Notes: generated by a model from the sequence alone, not told the origin. Counted from the first letter of the stretch, positions 26,040 to 35,117 are shown. The stretch: DNA of 64,000 nucleotides from an uncultured Caulobacterales bacterium (GCA_903837135.1 CAILTK010000089.1:62001-126000); one strand, 5' to 3'. Numbers and translations: made by a program.

Positions 26040-26417
26040 ATGTTCTCGCACATCATGATCGGCACCAACGACCTGAAGCGGGCCAAGACCTTCTACGACG
26101 CCCTCCTGGGCACGCTCGGCGTGCCGCCGGCCCACGTCGATGGCCACCGGATCTTCTACATGACGTCCAAGGGGGTGTTCTCGGTATCCGAGCCGATCAA
26201 CGGCGAGCCGGCCACCCACGCCAATGGCGGCACCATCGGCTTCTCATGCGAGACCCCGGAGCAGGCCGACGCCTGGCACGCGGCCGGCATCGCCGCCGGA
26301 GCGACCCCGATCGAAGAGCCGCCGGGCATCCGCGCCGGTCCGGCCGGCCAGCTCTACCTCGCCTATCTGCGCGATCCCGACGGCAACAAGCTCTGCGCCC
26401 TGCATAGGGTGCAGTAG
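26040..26417 (+). CDS. VOC-superfamily (glyoxalase-like) protein
   Basis: A 125-residue vicinal-oxygen-chelate protein. The ATG at 26040 has GGGGAG about ten bases upstream. The longer ORF from 25971 has no such site. It shows the two beta-alpha-beta-beta-beta halves: FSHIMIGTNDLKRAKTFYDALL at the start and YLRDPDGNKLCALHR at the end, a typical single-domain VOC pattern. The chemistry is unknown. Candidates include lactoylglutathione-lyase-like detoxification or a resistance protein, but the metal ligands are not complete enough to choose. It converges on the Lrp gene. Confidence 0.82.
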   Translation: MFSHIMIGTNDLKRAKTFYDALLGTLGVPPAHVDGHRIFYMTSKGVFSVSEPINGEPATHANGGTIGFSCETPEQADAWHAAGIAAGATPIEEPPGIRAGPAGQLYLAYLRDPDGNKLCALHRVQ

Positions 26418-26429
26418 CGGCGGCGAATG

Positions 26430-26452
26430 CTCTCCCCCCTTGAGGGGGAGAG
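26430..26452. repeat. Extragenic hairpin CTCTCCCCC/GGGGGAGAG
   Basis: Perfect 9-bp arms around a CTTGA-type loop, 13 bases after the VOC stop and between convergent genes. A second C-rich/G-rich run follows near 26521-26555. This resembles the widespread C5/G5 extragenic repeats of Caulobacterales and may end transcription from both sides. Confidence 0.45.
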
Positions 26453-26558
26453 GGCAGGGTGAGGGGGGGCGCGCGGCCGACAGGTTCTCGCCACGAGTTC
26501 GGCCGCCTGACGGCGGCCGCACCCCCATCCCCAACCCCTTCCCCTCAGGGGGAAGAGG

Positions 26559-26981
26559 CTAAAACCGCAGGGTCTTCAACAGCAGGCTGGTTTCGGTGGC
26601 GGTGACGCCGGCGATCTCGCGAATGGCGTCCAGCGCGGTGGAGAAGCTCGGCAGGTCGGGCGTCTCCAGCTCGGCGACCAGGTCCCAGCGGCCGTTGGTG
26701 GTGTGCGCCGCCGTCACGGCCGGCACGCCGCGCAAGGCCATCTGCACCGCCGCCATGCGCTCGCCCTCGATCTCCAGGCACATCACCGCGCGCACCCGTT
26801 GCGCGTCGTCGGCGGCGTTCACGCGGATGGTGAAGCCGAGCAGGACGCCGGTGGCCAGCAAACGCTCGATCCGGTTCTGCACCGTGCCGCGCGAGACCTT
26901 GAGCGCCTTGGCCAGCTGGGCGGCCGGCGCCCGCGAGTCGGCGCGCAGCAGGGCGATCAGGCGCGTGTCGAGGTCATCCAT
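26559..26981 (-). CDS. Lrp/AsnC-family regulator
   Basis: A 140-residue Lrp/AsnC regulator if started at ATG 26981 (MDDLDTRLIALLRAD), where the family usually begins. The track's start at 27008 adds nine residues and would lie on the operator candidate. The HTH is RAPAAQLAKALKVSRGTVQNRIERL. The C-terminal RAM domain binds amino-acid effectors (AVTAAHTTNGRWDLVAELE). It is divergent from an arginine-degradation pair, so it probably senses arginine, ornithine or a methylarginine and controls those genes and itself. Confidence 0.88.
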   Translation of the reverse strand: MDDLDTRLIALLRADSRAPAAQLAKALKVSRGTVQNRIERLLATGVLLGFTIRVNAADDAQRVRAVMCLEIEGERMAAVQMALRGVPAVTAAHTTNGRWDLVAELETPDLPSFSTALDAIREIAGVTATETSLLLKTLRF

Positions 26982-27000
26982 GCGCAGATCGTCATACGAC

Positions 27001-27038
27001 CTGCGCAATTCGTCAATATGAGACCCATAGTTGCGCAG
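27001..27038. promoter_or_regulatory. Candidate Lrp operator, CTGCGCAA-N22-TTGCGCAG
   Basis: A perfect 8-bp inverted repeat spaced by 22 bases in the divergent gap between the Lrp gene and the arginine hydrolase. A third related half-site, ATGCGCAG (26980-26987), overlaps the Lrp start codon. Half-sites about two and three helical turns apart fit the octamer wrapping of Lrp-type regulators. No experiment supports the assignment here. Confidence 0.6.
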
Positions 27039-27103
27039 TCGGCCGGCTTTTCGCTAGCGAAGCCGCACCGCATCCTTCCCGGGTTCGCCCCCCAGGAGGC
27101 CCG

Positions 27104-27997
27104 ATGCATTCGCCCACCTTCCTCGTCGTCGACCCGGCCCATTTCGAGGTCAGCTACAGCATCAATCCGTGGATGGAGCCCGGCCGGTGGAGCGAAGACC
27201 CGGCGGGCCAGCGCCGGGCCGCGCGCGCCGGCTTCGCCGACCTGACCGGCGCCCTGCTGCGCGCCGGGGCCGCGGTCGAGGTGCTGCCCGGCGTGTCCGG
27301 TGCGCCGGACCTGGTCTTTCCCGCCAACGCCGGCGTGGTGCTCGACGGACGCGCCACCCTGGCCCGCTTTCGCCATCCCGAGCGCCAGGTCGAGGAGCCC
27401 GTGTTCCTTCAGGCGTTCGAGGCGCTGCGGACGCGCGGGCTGATCGGCGAGGTGATCGTCCTGCCCGACGGCTGTCTGCAGGAGGGGGCGGGGGATTTCC
27501 TCTGGGACGCCCATCGCGCCCTGTTCTGGGCCGGCCATGGCCCGCGCTCGAACCGGCGCGGCCTCGACGCCGTCGCCGAGGTGTTCGCCCGTCCGGCCGT
27601 GGCGCTGGAGCTGGCGACGCCGCAGTTCTACCACCTCGACACCTGCTTGTGCCCGCTGCCGGGCGGGGAGGTGCTCTACTATCCGCCGGCCTTCACCGCC
27701 GAGGGGCGCCGCGCCATCCGCGACCGGGTGGACGCGGATCTGCTGCTGGAGGCGTCGGACGAGGACGCGGCGCGGTTCTGTGTCAACGCCGTCGCCTTCG
27801 GCCGCGAAGTGGTGATGGCCCAGGCGGCCGACCGGCTGCGCGGCGTGCTCAGCGAACGCGGCTACCGGCTGAGCGAGGTCGACCTCGCCCCCTTCATCCT
27901 CTCGGGCGGCGCCGCCTACTGCATGACCCTTCGCCTCGACCGGGGCCTCGACCGGGCGTCCACGCCCGCCCTCGTCCTTCAGGAGCCTGCCGAATGA
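27104..27997 (+). CDS. Arginine/dimethylarginine hydrolase (amidinotransferase superfamily)
   Basis: A 297-residue guanidino-modifying enzyme with the five-bladed propeller fold. The motifs are DLVFPANAG (Asn near residue 75), [17 protein letters not shown] with the catalytic His, and [12 protein letters not shown] with nucleophile Cys near residue 273. Classical DDAHs make citrulline from dimethylarginine. The cyanobacterial ArgZ/AgrE type makes ornithine directly from arginine, and as I recall an Asn in the same NAG motif is important there. The direct overlap with ornithine aminotransferase favours an ornithine-forming arginine dihydrolase. This is an inference. The stop overlaps the next start (ATGA), so the two steps are coupled. 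Confidence 0.82.
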   Translation: MHSPTFLVVDPAHFEVSYSINPWMEPGRWSEDPAGQRRAARAGFADLTGALLRAGAAVEVLPGVSGAPDLVFPANAGVVLDGRATLARFRHPERQVEEPVFLQAFEALRTRGLIGEVIVLPDGCLQEGAGDFLWDAHRALFWAGHGPRSNRRGLDAVAEVFARPAVALELATPQFYHLDTCLCPLPGGEVLYYPPAFTAEGRRAIRDRVDADLLLEASDEDAARFCVNAVAFGREVVMAQAADRLRGVLSERGYRLSEVDLAPFILSGGAAYCMTLRLDRGLDRASTPALVLQEPAE

Positions 27998-29214
27998 CCG
28001 ACCTCGTCCTCGAGCGGCCGAGCGCCGCCGACCGTTTCATCGCCACCGAGGCGGAATACGGCGCCAGGAACTACAAGCCGCTCGACGTGGTGCTGACGCG
28101 CGGCCAGGGCGCCTATGTCTGGGACGTGGACGGGCGGCGCTATCTCGATGGGCTGGCCGCCTATTCGGCGGTGAACCAGGGCCACTGCCATCCCAAGATC
28201 CTGGAGGCGATGGTCGCCCAGGCCGGGCGGCTGACCCTGACCTCGCGCGCCTTCCGCAACGACCAGCTGGCGCCCTTCTACGAGGAGCTCTGCACCCTGA
28301 CCGGATCGCACCTGGCCCTGCCGATGAACTCGGGGGCCGAGGCGGTGGAGAGCGCGCTCAAGGTGTCGCGCAAATGGGGCTATGACGTGAAGGGCGTGGC
28401 GGCCGACCAGGCCGAGATCATCGTCTGCGCCGACAACTTCCACGGCCGCACCCTGGCCATCGTCGGCTTCTCCACCGATCCCGGCACGTACGGCGGGTTC
28501 GGCCCCTTCGCGCCGGGCTTCAGGATCGTGCCCTACGGCGACGCCGCGGCGCTGGAAGCCGCGATCACGCCCAACACCGTCGCCTTCCTGGTCGAGCCGA
28601 TCCAGGGGGAGGCGGGGGTGGTGATCCCGCCGGACGGCTATCTGCAAAAGGCGCGCGCGCTTTGCACCCGGCACAACGTGATCCTGATCCTCGACGAGAT
28701 CCAGACCGGGCTCGGCCGCACCGGCAAGCTCCTGGCCGAGGAGCACGACGGAATCGAGGCCGACCTGACCCTGGTCGGCAAGGCGCTGGGCGGCGGCTTC
28801 TATCCGATCTCCGCGGTGCTCTCCAACAAGGCGGTGCTGGGCGTGCTGAAGCCCGGCGAGCACGGCTCGACCTTCGGCGGCAATCCGCTCGCCTGCGCCG
28901 TGGCGCGGGCCTCGCTGAAGGTGCTGGTCGAGGAGGGGATGATCGACAACGCCGCCGAGGTGGGCGCGCGGCTGATGGGCAATCTGCAGGCGGCCGTCGG
29001 CGATCGGGTGAAACAGGTGCGCGGTCGCGGGCTGATGATCGCGGTCGAGCTGCATCCGGACGCCGGCGGGGCGCGGGCGGTGTGCGAGGCCCTGCGCGAG
29101 CGCGGCCTGCTCTGCAAGGAGACCCACGACCACACCATCCGCATCGCCCCGCCGCTGGTGATCACCGGGACCGAGGCCGACTGGATCGCCGACCAGTTCG
29201 ACCAGGTACTGTAA
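27994..29214 (+). CDS. rocD: Ornithine aminotransferase
   Basis: A 406-residue class III PLP aminotransferase. Landmarks are [20 protein letters not shown] at the N terminus, [15 protein letters not shown] (phosphate cup), [30 protein letters not shown], and the PLP Lys in [11 protein letters not shown]. The N-terminal pattern and the FHGRT motif are characteristic of ornithine-oxo-acid aminotransferase. It converts ornithine and 2-oxoglutarate to glutamate semialdehyde (pyrroline-5-carboxylate) and glutamate. Together with the upstream hydrolase it makes a two-gene arginine-to-glutamate pathway under probable Lrp control. Confidence 0.92.
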   Translation: MTDLVLERPSAADRFIATEAEYGARNYKPLDVVLTRGQGAYVWDVDGRRYLDGLAAYSAVNQGHCHPKILEAMVAQAGRLTLTSRAFRNDQLAPFYEELCTLTGSHLALPMNSGAEAVESALKVSRKWGYDVKGVAADQAEIIVCADNFHGRTLAIVGFSTDPGTYGGFGPFAPGFRIVPYGDAAALEAAITPNTVAFLVEPIQGEAGVVIPPDGYLQKARALCTRHNVILILDEIQTGLGRTGKLLAEEHDGIEADLTLVGKALGGGFYPISAVLSNKAVLGVLKPGEHGSTFGGNPLACAVARASLKVLVEEGMIDNAAEVGARLMGNLQAAVGDRVKQVRGRGLMIAVELHPDAGGARAVCEALRERGLLCKETHDHTIRIAPPLVITGTEADWIADQFDQVL

Positions 29215-29280
29215 GCGCTGAGCGCCCGGAGTGTGCCCGTTTTGACGGAATCGCCTCCCCTTTGAATTCCCCTCTTCATC

Positions 29281-29303
29281 ATGCCCGGCCCCGTGACGGG
29301 CAT
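29281..29303. repeat. Extragenic hairpin ATGCCCG/CGGGCAT
   Basis: Perfect 7-bp arms in the 181-bp gap between the convergent rocD and GGDEF-EAL genes. The sequence ATGCCCGGCC...CGGGCATCCAGG and the nearby CTGGATCTCCGCGACAAGG look like parts of a dispersed alphaproteobacterial extragenic repeat. No other copy is in this window. Confidence 0.4.
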
Positions 29304-29395
29304 CCAGGAGAGCGCCGCAGCCCGAAAGTCTGGATCTCCGCGACAAGGCCGGCGAAGACGGCCTGGAGGGTGGTTCCGTCTAAACGAGTCCCGCT

Positions 29396-31771
29396 CTAAC
29401 CGTTCGAGAACCTGAGCCGTCGGCGGCGTTCGGCGCCGCTCGGGGTTTGGCCGCGCCCCGAACGCGTGGGCGCGATCCACCGGGTGACGACATCTTCGAG
29501 CGGGATCGGCTGCGAGTAGTAGAATCCCTGGACGAAGCTGCAGCCCGCCTGGCGGACGAGTTCGAGCTGCGCCGTCGTCTCGACGCCCTCGGCGGTGGTG
29601 GTCATCTGCAGCGAGGCGGCGAGCCCGCTGATGGCGTTGACGATGGAGCGACAGTCCTCGCTGTCAGTCATTCCCATGATGAACGACTGGTCGATCTTGA
29701 TCTTGTGGAAGGGGAACAGCCGAAGGTGGCTGAGCGACGAATAGCCGGTGCCGAAGTCGTCGAGCGCGATGCGCACGCCGAGGGCGGCCAGTCGCTCCAG
29801 GGTCTCGAGATTGTTTCCTGACCCGTCCAGCAGCGCCGACTCGGTGATCTCGAACTCCAGCCGCGAGGGGTCCATCTCGCTGTGCGCCAGCGCGCGCATG
29901 ACCTCGGAAAGGAAGTGCGGCGAGGCGAGCTGGGTCGCCGAGATGTTGACCGCCACCGAGAGCGGCGCGGGCAGCGACTTCATCTGCGCGAGCGCCTGGC
30001 GGACCACCCACAGGCCGATGTCGTCGATCAGGCCGGAGCGGACCGCCACGTCGATGAACTCCCCAGGGGAGGTCAACCCGAGCACAGGATGCTGCCAGCG
30101 GATCAGGGCCTCGAACCCCCGCAGGTCGGCGGTTCGCGCGTCGACGAACGGCTGCAACAGGAGCCTGAACTCGTCACGCTTCAGCGCATGGCGCAGGCCC
30201 GCCTCCGTATCGCTGTCGGCCAGCAGCAGTTTCTCCATCTCGGCTTCGAACACGCGGCTGGTCCCGCGGCCCGCGGCCTTGGCGGCGTACAGCGCCAGGT
30301 CGGCATGCTTCAGCACGGTCGCCGCGTCGGTGTCCCGCGCGCTGAAGTGGCGCAGACCAAGACTGCAGCCGGAGTAGACCTTGTGCTGTCCGACCTGGAA
30401 GGGGTCGCGCATCCTCGCCAGCACCGTCACGCCGAGCGCCTCGACCTCCGCCGACGGCATGCTGCGTGGGGCGACGATGGCGAACTCGTCGCCGCCCAGC
30501 CGTCCGACCATGGCTGGGTAGGGGGCGCACAGGCTGAGGCGTCGGGCGACCGCCGACAGCAGGGCGTCGCCGGTGGGATGGCCGAGCGTGTCGTTCACGG
30601 TCTTGAAATGGTCGAGGTCGACGAAGATCAGACCGCCTGCGGACCCGCGGTCCGAGCCCAGTTCCTCCTCGAGCCGCCGGGTCAGGGACAGGCGGTTCGG
30701 CAACCGGGTCAGGGGATCGTTCATCGCCAGGTAGGCGATGCGCGCCGAGGCTTCTCTCTGCTCGGTGATGTCCGAAGCGACGCCGCGCCGGCCCTGGTCC
30801 TGCGCGCCGCGCGGCGGATGCCCGGTGAACGAGATCCATCGCTCGCCGTCCGCGACCCTGACGGCGACGCGCAGGTCGCGAAAGGCCTGGCCGCCGTCCA
30901 GCGCCGCACGCAGCGCCTCGGCCTCGGGCCCCGGTCGCAGGTGGGCGAACAGGTCGGTTCCCGACAACTCCGAAGGCGCGGCGCCCATCACCGCCGCGAA
31001 GCGGTCCGAGGGGGCGAGGATGGCGTGGCGGCGGTCGAGCTGCCAAAGCCAGTCGGAGGCGTCCGACTGGAAGTCGTGCAGCAGCATGCCGACGAGGCTG
31101 GTCTGGGTCTTCGCCTCCTCCTTGGCCAGGAGCTGGACGACGTAGAGGTCGCCGATCCACCGCACCCCGGCCACCAGCGTGACGAAGTAGCTGAGCAGCA
31201 GAAGCGCGAGGCCCACGAAGAGGGGGCGGCCATCCCAGTAGAGCACCGCGGCGCTCGCGACACAGAGAATCCCGGAAAAGATGAAGGCGGCGGACGACAC
31301 CGTCGCCAGCATGAAGGAGCCGCCGCACATCATGCCCACCATGACCACGGCGACGATCATCTTCTGCACCAGACTGGCCGGAGGGAAGACCGTCAGCAGC
31401 ATGACGGCCCAGGCCGCCGCGAGCAGCGCGGAGTCGCGGCCCACGCGGACGATCGCCCGCGCATTGCGCTCGTCGGGCTCCGGTCTGGACCCGCCGATCG
31501 CCCTCAGCGACGGCGTCGCCGCCATCAGCGAAATCACGGCGCACCACACCAGCAGGAAGACCCGATCCGGCGTGTCCCAGAGCACGATGAGCAGGATCAC
31601 GGCGTTGGCGATATTGGCCAGCGCCACCGCCGGCAGCAGCCGCTTGAACGCGGCGACCTGATGCGCGCGCACCCACCCGCGCTTGTCCGCGGCCACCGCG
31701 CGCAGGGGATCCAACGCCGAGAGCCACGACCGCGGGGTTCGCCACACCTGAGAGGAATCCAGAGTGTTCAT
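29396..31771 (-). CDS. Membrane GGDEF-EAL protein (c-di-GMP turnover)
   Basis: A 791-residue inner-membrane protein. The N-terminal 230 residues contain about six hydrophobic segments forming a membrane sensor. A PAS-like domain (DWLWQLDRRHAILAPSDRF) follows. The GGDEF domain has NDPLTRLPNRL and an intact active site LGGDEFAI. The EAL domain has intact FEALIRW, NISATQL, ITESALL, LDDFGTGYSSL, IKIDQSF and TAEGVET motifs. Both diguanylate cyclase and phosphodiesterase activities are therefore possible, and which dominates cannot be told from sequence. It is a lone gene converging on rocD. Confidence 0.92.
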   Translation of the reverse strand: MNTLDSSQVWRTPRSWLSALDPLRAVAADKRGWVRAHQVAAFKRLLPAVALANIANAVILLIVLWDTPDRVFLLVWCAVISLMAATPSLRAIGGSRPEPDERNARAIVRVGRDSALLAAAWAVMLLTVFPPASLVQKMIVAVVMVGMMCGGSFMLATVSSAAFIFSGILCVASAAVLYWDGRPLFVGLALLLLSYFVTLVAGVRWIGDLYVVQLLAKEEAKTQTSLVGMLLHDFQSDASDWLWQLDRRHAILAPSDRFAAVMGAAPSELSGTDLFAHLRPGPEAEALRAALDGGQAFRDLRVAVRVADGERWISFTGHPPRGAQDQGRRGVASDITEQREASARIAYLAMNDPLTRLPNRLSLTRRLEEELGSDRGSAGGLIFVDLDHFKTVNDTLGHPTGDALLSAVARRLSLCAPYPAMVGRLGGDEFAIVAPRSMPSAEVEALGVTVLARMRDPFQVGQHKVYSGCSLGLRHFSARDTDAATVLKHADLALYAAKAAGRGTSRVFEAEMEKLLLADSDTEAGLRHALKRDEFRLLLQPFVDARTADLRGFEALIRWQHPVLGLTSPGEFIDVAVRSGLIDDIGLWVVRQALAQMKSLPAPLSVAVNISATQLASPHFLSEVMRALAHSEMDPSRLEFEITESALLDGSGNNLETLERLAALGVRIALDDFGTGYSSLSHLRLFPFHKIKIDQSFIMGMTDSEDCRSIVNAISGLAASLQMTTTAEGVETTAQLELVRQAGCSFVQGFYYSQPIPLEDVVTRWIAPTRSGRGQTPSGAERRRRLRFSNG

Positions 31772-32303
31772 CCGATCGGATTACGATCATCTGGTAATCG
31801 TCTTGCTAAGGTCGTTCGGAGACAGGAGTTGCTGCGGCGACCTGACGCTGTTCGTGGTTAAGCTGGCACAAATATGCCATCTATTGTCCAATATGGATTT
31901 TGCAATTCTTGCGCGAGAGCGATCGTTGTTCGAGAAGGGCCGCCATCGATAGATGGGGTTGGTTCGCGCCGGTCGCGGGAAAGCGTGGTCCGGCGGCGAG
32001 GTCCATCGGCGGAGCGGCGGTCGGTGTCTGAGCCTCGGGGACTCATCGGCGAAGCGGCGGACCGCGAGTTCACCGAACGCGCGGCGGGGTGAAAATTTTG
32101 GCTCGCGGCGCGCTGCGCTCCCGACGGATGAACCGGCCACACCGGACGGCTGGCGGTCGCGATGATCGATGGTGCGGACCGGTCAGGAGGCGGCAAATAC
32201 AGACGATCTCGCGATGTCGATCAGTCAAAGATTCATGGCGCCGGACACTTGCGACCCCTGGCCGACCGTGGTGTATTTCGCGGGCTGTACAGGGGGAAAT
32301 CGC
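31772..32303. other. Long intergenic region without a convincing gene
   Basis: The 532 bp separate the divergent GGDEF-EAL gene and a membrane-protein gene. The part nearest 31.8-31.95 kb is AT-rich and should hold the GGDEF-EAL promoter. TGGCA-N6-TGCCA occurs at 31864-31879. The short ORFs there (62-72 residues) have no coding signature or family. The plus-strand ORF that starts at 32169 only becomes membrane-protein-like after 32304. Confidence 0.4.
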
Positions 32304-33062
32304 ATGGCGACCGCTGCAATTCCTATGTTTTCGCCGCGCGAGGCGTCGGATCGAAATTTCTTTCTGCTGATCCTTGCCGCGATCTGGGGCGGCGTGCTCG
32401 CTGGATTCATTCCGGATTCGCTCGATCATTTCACGGGCAGACACGTGCCCTACGCGCTGATCGTGCACGTCCACGCGGTCAGCTATGTCGCCTGGCTGGC
32501 CCTGTTGACCACCCAGATGACGCTGATCCGCTCCGGCCAGGTGGCGATGCACAAGCGGCTCGGCGTGCTGGGCGTGGTGATGATCCCCTGGATGACGCTG
32601 ATCGGGCCGGCGGCCTTCCTCGTCATGGGACACTTGGAATATGGCACGCCCGACGGCGACGCGCCCTTCCTGATCCTGCCGGTGCTGAGCGTGGTCACCT
32701 TCGCGATCCTCGCCTTCGCCAGTCTGGCGCTTCGGGCCGACGCGGCGGTGCACAAGCGACTGATGCTGATCGCGACCCTGGTGCTGGCCGATGCGGGATA
32801 TTCCCGCTGGATCGGCCCGTTCCTGGGACCGTTTCTGGACAAGATGTACGGCCGCGGATTCCTCTCCTTCCATATACCGCATTTCATCGGTGCGGATCTG
32901 GGGATGGGCGCGATCATCGTCTACGACCTCGCGACCCGGCGCCGCGTGCATCCGATCGTCGGCGCTGCGGTGCTCTTCGCGGCGACCATGCAGGTTCTGA
33001 CCACCGTCATCTACCGCCTGCCCGCGTGGACCCCGATCGCGACGCACATTCTGGGGCATTAG
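32304..33062 (+). CDS. Seven-helix membrane protein of unknown function
   Basis: A 252-residue protein with about seven hydrophobic helices. The ATG at 32304 (MATAAIPMFSPREASDR) has AGGGGGAAA upstream. The track's earlier start adds a non-hydrophobic stretch and is less likely. His residues occur in and beside the helices (LIVHVHAVSYVAW, AMHKRLGVLG, AVHKRLMLIA, FHIPHFIGADLG). The repeated HKRLG/HKRLM motif after a helix resembles DUF2306-like or haem-associated membrane families. Binding of haem or a quinone is conceivable but unproven. It stands alone. Confidence 0.7.
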   Translation: MATAAIPMFSPREASDRNFFLLILAAIWGGVLAGFIPDSLDHFTGRHVPYALIVHVHAVSYVAWLALLTTQMTLIRSGQVAMHKRLGVLGVVMIPWMTLIGPAAFLVMGHLEYGTPDGDAPFLILPVLSVVTFAILAFASLALRADAAVHKRLMLIATLVLADAGYSRWIGPFLGPFLDKMYGRGFLSFHIPHFIGADLGMGAIIVYDLATRRRVHPIVGAAVLFAATMQVLTTVIYRLPAWTPIATHILGH

Positions 33063-33097
33063 GGCTGAAGCCGGTAGGGTCTCCGGCAAGGAGAGGC

Positions 33098-33235
33098 GTG
33101 AGCGCTCCAAGCGAAAAGTCCTGGCGCGTTCGCGTCGCCGAGGCGGAGGATCTCGAGTTTACCCGACGCGCGGGGGCGTCGGTCGCGACGGGCCGGAGGC
33201 GAGATGGCTCCATGCGGCGGCGACGCGAGCCATGA
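33098..33235 (+). CDS. Doubtful small ORF, 45 aa
   Basis: A GTG-started frame with AAGGAG five bases upstream, in the 333-bp gap before the PAS chemoreceptor. It encodes a basic, Arg-rich peptide (SAPSEKSWRVRVAEAEDLEF...). Third-position GC is lower than in confident genes, and I recognise no family. The good ribosome site is the only support. The rest of the gap (33236-33395) is AT-rich promoter-like sequence. Confidence 0.2.
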   Translation: MSAPSEKSWRVRVAEAEDLEFTRRAGASVATGRRRDGSMRRRREP

Positions 33236-33368
33236 CGTATGACTACAACGCCGCGGCCGCTCTGTTCTGAAATCGGCGCCAATCTACGCAATTCTACACA
33301 GCGCTTCGTTATTTCGAAGTTAGCGCTCGTCCGGATATCCAATATCGCAACCTAACCTCACAGGCGAC

Positions 33369-33391
33369 AGAGCATTCGAGGCAAATGCTCT
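33369..33391 (+). promoter_or_regulatory. Hairpin AGAGCATT/AATGCTCT directly before a start codon
   Basis: Perfect 8-bp arms with loop CGAGGCA end five bases before ATG 33396. The only purine-rich ribosome-site candidate, GAGG, lies in the loop. This placement could make translation of the chemoreceptor depend on opening of the hairpin. Confidence 0.4.
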
Positions 33392-33395
33392 GAGC

Positions 33396-35117
33396 ATGGA
33401 TAAGACGATGTTTCAAATGTCATCGAAGTCGAGCGCCAAAGCCAAGCTCAAAGCGTTGGACTCGCTGCGCGCGAATGTCATGATGGCCGACGAGAATTTA
33501 AATATAACATACATGAACAAGGCTCTCCTAAGCTTGATGCAGGAGGCTGAAGCCGAGCTTAGGGCGGAGTTGCCGAGATTTAGCGTTGCGAGCCTGATCG
33601 GCAGCAACATTGATATCTTCCACAAGAATCCGTCGCATCAGCGGATGATGCTTGATCGTCTGGCGGAGCCGTACGGCGCCACGATAAGGGTGGGGAGCCG
33701 TGTGTTTGACCTGATGGTCATTCCCATCATGCAGGGGCCGAAGAGAGCGGGCTTTGCCGTAGAGTGGGCCGACGCGAAAGAGCGGCTTCTCAACGTGAAT
33801 TACATCGCTCAGATCGCGGCCATCGGAAAATCACAGGCTGTCGTTGAATTTACGACGGACGGAACCGTCGTCAATGCCAACGATAAGTTCCTGGACGCCA
33901 TGGGATACAGTATAGATGAGATAAGCGGCCGGCACCACAGCATTTTTGTTGATCCGGCATTGCGTCACGGTCAGGAATACGCTGAATTCTGGACGCGCTT
34001 GGGGCGCGGAGAGTGCCAGGCCGGTGAGTTCAGGCGGTTTGGCAAGGGCGGTAGGGAGGTCTGGATTCAGGGCGCCTACAATCCAATTCTCGATGAAAAG
34101 GGTAAGGTTGTTAAAGTTGTCAAGTTCGCGACGGATGTCACCAGTCGCGTGCGGGCGGTCGGCGAAATCGCTGAGGGTCTATCAGACCTCGCCAAGAACA
34201 AGCTCACCCATCGACTGGAGCGGGCGTTCGACCCGGAGTTCGAGAAGGTTCGCGCCGACTTCAATTCGGCGATGGACCAGCTTCAGGCCACGATGAGCGC
34301 CGTCGCCGCATCGACGCGCGGCGTGAGCAACGGCGCGGGCGAAATCGCCAGCGCCTCGGACGACCTGTCGCGCCGCACCGAGCAGCAGGCCGCCAGTCTC
34401 GAACAAACCGCCGCCGCCCTGGATGAGATCACCGCCACTGTCAGACGCAGCGCCGAGGGGGCGAGGCAAGCCACCACGCTGGCCTCGACCACAAGGGAGA
34501 ACGCCGTCAGATCGGGGGAGGTGATGCGCGAAGCCGTCGCCGCCATCGGCGAAATCAAGGAGAGTTCGGACAAGGTCACGCAGATCATCGGCGTCATCGA
34601 CGAGATCGCCTTCCAGACCAACCTGCTGGCTCTGAACGCGGGGGTCGAGGCCGCCCGCGCCGGCGACGCCGGGCGCGGCTTCGCCGTCGTCGCCCAGGAG
34701 GTGCGGGCGCTCGCCCAGCGCTCGGCCGAAGCCGCCAAGGAGATCAAGGGACTCATCGCGAGCAGTTCCGAACAGGTGCAGCGGGGGGTTCGCCTGGTCG
34801 GCGACACGGGCGACGCCCTGACGGGAATCGTCGCCAAGGTGGCCGAGATGGACGGACTTATCGCGGAGATCTCGGTGTCGAGCCAGGAGCAGGCCTCCGG
34901 CCTCGCCGAGGTCAACGTGGCGGTGAACCAGATGGATCAGGTCACCCAGCAGAACGCGGCCATGGTGGAGGAGGCGACGGCGGCGGCGGCGAACCTGAAC
35001 ACCGAAGCCGGCGAACTCACGCGCCTTGTGACCCGTTTCGACACGGGCGACGGATCGGCTCGGCCTGAGCGCGCCCAGACCGCACGCCCCGCTCCCCTCC
35101 GGCCCCAGGCCGCCTGA
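33396..35117 (+). CDS. Soluble PAS-containing methyl-accepting chemotaxis protein
   Basis: A 573-residue chemoreceptor with no transmembrane helix, so probably cytoplasmic. The first PAS-like unit (about residues 20-130) contains NVMMADENLNITYMNKAL. The second (about 145-255) contains VVEFTTDGTVVNANDKFLDAMGYS and ends in VKFATDVTSR. The HAMP-like linker AEGLSDLAKNKLTHRLERAFDPEFEKVRADFN follows. The signalling domain has [23 protein letters not shown] receptors of this type (Aer2/McpB-like) often sense redox state or oxygen through haem or flavin. The coding sequence is clearly AT-richer in the first several hundred bases than in the signalling part, which suggests a mosaic origin. A second ATG at 33408 is a possible alternative start. 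Confidence 0.9.
   Translation: MDKTMFQMSSKSSAKAKLKALDSLRANVMMADENLNITYMNKALLSLMQEAEAELRAELPRFSVASLIGSNIDIFHKNPSHQRMMLDRLAEPYGATIRVGSRVFDLMVIPIMQGPKRAGFAVEWADAKERLLNVNYIAQIAAIGKSQAVVEFTTDGTVVNANDKFLDAMGYSIDEISGRHHSIFVDPALRHGQEYAEFWTRLGRGECQAGEFRRFGKGGREVWIQGAYNPILDEKGKVVKVVKFATDVTSRVRAVGEIAEGLSDLAKNKLTHRLERAFDPEFEKVRADFNSAMDQLQATMSAVAASTRGVSNGAGEIASASDDLSRRTEQQAASLEQTAAALDEITATVRRSAEGARQATTLASTTRENAVRSGEVMREAVAAIGEIKESSDKVTQIIGVIDEIAFQTNLLALNAGVEAARAGDAGRGFAVVAQEVRALAQRSAEAAKEIKGLIASSSEQVQRGVRLVGDTGDALTGIVAKVAEMDGLIAEISVSSQEQASGLAEVNVAVNQMDQVTQQNAAMVEEATAAAANLNTEAGELTRLVTRFDTGDGSARPERAQTARPAPLRPQAA

Noticed and set aside
26430-26560. C-rich and G-rich runs considered as a CRISPR-like or minisatellite array
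   Set aside because: There are no regular units or spacers. The pattern is a common extragenic hairpin between convergent genes.
29882-31861. 659-residue plus-strand ORF opposite the GGDEF-EAL gene
   Set aside because: The minus strand has intact GGDEF and EAL motifs. The plus frame is His/Arg/Gln-rich shadow.
31864-31879. TGGCAC-type element resembling a sigma-54 promoter
   Set aside because: The distance between the GG and GC dinucleotides is one base shorter than sigma-54 promoters require, and no activator site is evident. It is better described as a short inverted repeat.
33098-33235. 45-residue ORF as a confident gene
   Set aside because: A good ribosome site exists but codon usage and lack of a recognisable family give too little support. 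It is listed at low confidence only.
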